A stretch of 6,387 nucleotides of DNA, taken from contig JAJZDO010000471.1 in NCBI GenBank assembly GCA_021805955.1, forward strand, positions 1-6,387, in the 5' to 3' direction. The notes beneath the pieces were generated by a model. It was not told the origin of the DNA and made no database searches. It worked only from the letters and a program-made list of their open reading frames with translations. Shown piece by piece: positions 6,055 to 6,387 of the stretch. Every line of letters starts with the position of its first letter. Positions within the stretch are counted from its first letter, which is position 1. Source of the stretch: Acidobacteriota bacterium. GTDB lineage: Bacteria > Acidobacteriota > Terriglobia > Terriglobales > Acidobacteriaceae. The translations under genes and the position numbers were made by a program.

Positions 6055-6387
6055 TCAATTCCCTGCTCCGCTCTGTGGCGTTTCGCGGTCCAGAAAACGC
6101 TTCGTCAGCCCCCCGTAGGCGTCGATGCGGCGATCCCTCAGGAACGGCCAGTTGCGGCGCGTCTCTTCAATCAGTACAGGATCGATTTCGGCAATCAGAA
6201 TCTCCTCCGCGTCGTGGGAAGCCCTGGCCACTATCCGTCCGAAAGGGTCCGCGATGAACGATCCACCCCAGAATTCCAGTCCCAATCCGTCTGCGCGGTT
6301 TCCGCGGACATCGCCGTGCTCCATGCCGACGCGATTGACCGCCGCGACATAGACGCCGTTGGCGATGGCGTGCGAGCGCTGGATGGT
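6055..6387 (-). CDS. aguB: N-carbamoylputrescine amidase, C-terminal part (5' partial)
   Basis: The frame is open from the right edge (position 6387) to a TGA at 6057-6055, so only the last 110 codons are visible. They read as the C-terminal third of a nitrilase-superfamily amidase: AIANGVYVAAVNRVG, LEFWGGSFIADPFGRIV, then EEILIAEIDPVLIEETRR and RNWPFLRDRRIDAYGGL at the end. This pattern is typical of AguB, which hydrolyses N-carbamoylputrescine to putrescine, CO2 and ammonia. The Glu-Lys-Cys catalytic residues lie upstream, outside the window, and cannot be checked. An internal ATG at 6324 falls within conserved sequence and is not the start. Adjacency to aguA supports the assignment over other nitrilases. 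Confidence 0.92.
   Translation of the reverse strand, partial: TIQRSHAIANGVYVAAVNRVGMEHGDVRGNRADGLGLEFWGGSFIADPFGRIVARASHDAEEILIAEIDPVLIEETRRNWPFLRDRRIDAYGGLTKRFLDRETPQSGAGN

Noticed and set aside
5585..6118. 177-codon plus-strand frame
   Set aside because: It is antisense to aguA and aguB, whose family motifs are unambiguous; no independent evidence supports it.

Overview
This window looks like ordinary chromosomal DNA from a member of the Acidobacteriota, most likely a Terriglobales/Acidobacteriaceae-type soil bacterium. The DNA is moderately GC-rich. The assignment is an inference from several acidobacterial-style genes: an APC permease with a Usp-like C-terminal tail, a small basic protein ending in an SPEGRKRIAEAVKKRW-type motif, a LolA-like envelope protein of a family I associate with acidobacteria, and a bactofilin beside a methyltransferase-like gene. 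No database search was possible.

Layout. Positions 2-769 (+) hold the 3' end of a permease gene, followed by a perfect 10-bp hairpin. An 82-aa basic protein (990-1238, +) has its own extended -10 promoter-like sequence and a strong Shine-Dalgarno. It ends at a 13-bp perfect stem with a T-tract, facing a convergent UPF0173 metallo-beta-lactamase-fold hydrolase (1297-2001, -). Upstream of that on the minus strand are a methyltransferase-like gene (2120-2761) and a bactofilin gene (2822-3220), probably cotranscribed from a near-consensus sigma70 promoter at 3262-3290. Divergent from the bactofilin is a gene for an exported, probably lipidated, LolA-like protein (3514-4401, +). Three tandem 11-bp repeats lie directly before its start. 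The right third is a minus-strand operon in transcription order aguB (partial, enters from the right edge), aguA, tadA.

How the genes work together. AguA (agmatine deiminase) and AguB (N-carbamoylputrescine amidase) are consecutive enzymes converting agmatine to putrescine, and tadA (wobble adenosine deaminase) is cotranscribed behind them. The bactofilin and the methyltransferase-like gene form a second small unit. The other genes look independent.

I found no transposon, CRISPR array, prophage, defence island, tRNA or rRNA. The points most worth a second look are the 11-bp repeat triplet before the lipoprotein gene, the SAM-fold protein with a degenerate cofactor motif next to the bactofilin, the 82-aa basic protein, and the in-frame, SD-less aguA-tadA junction.
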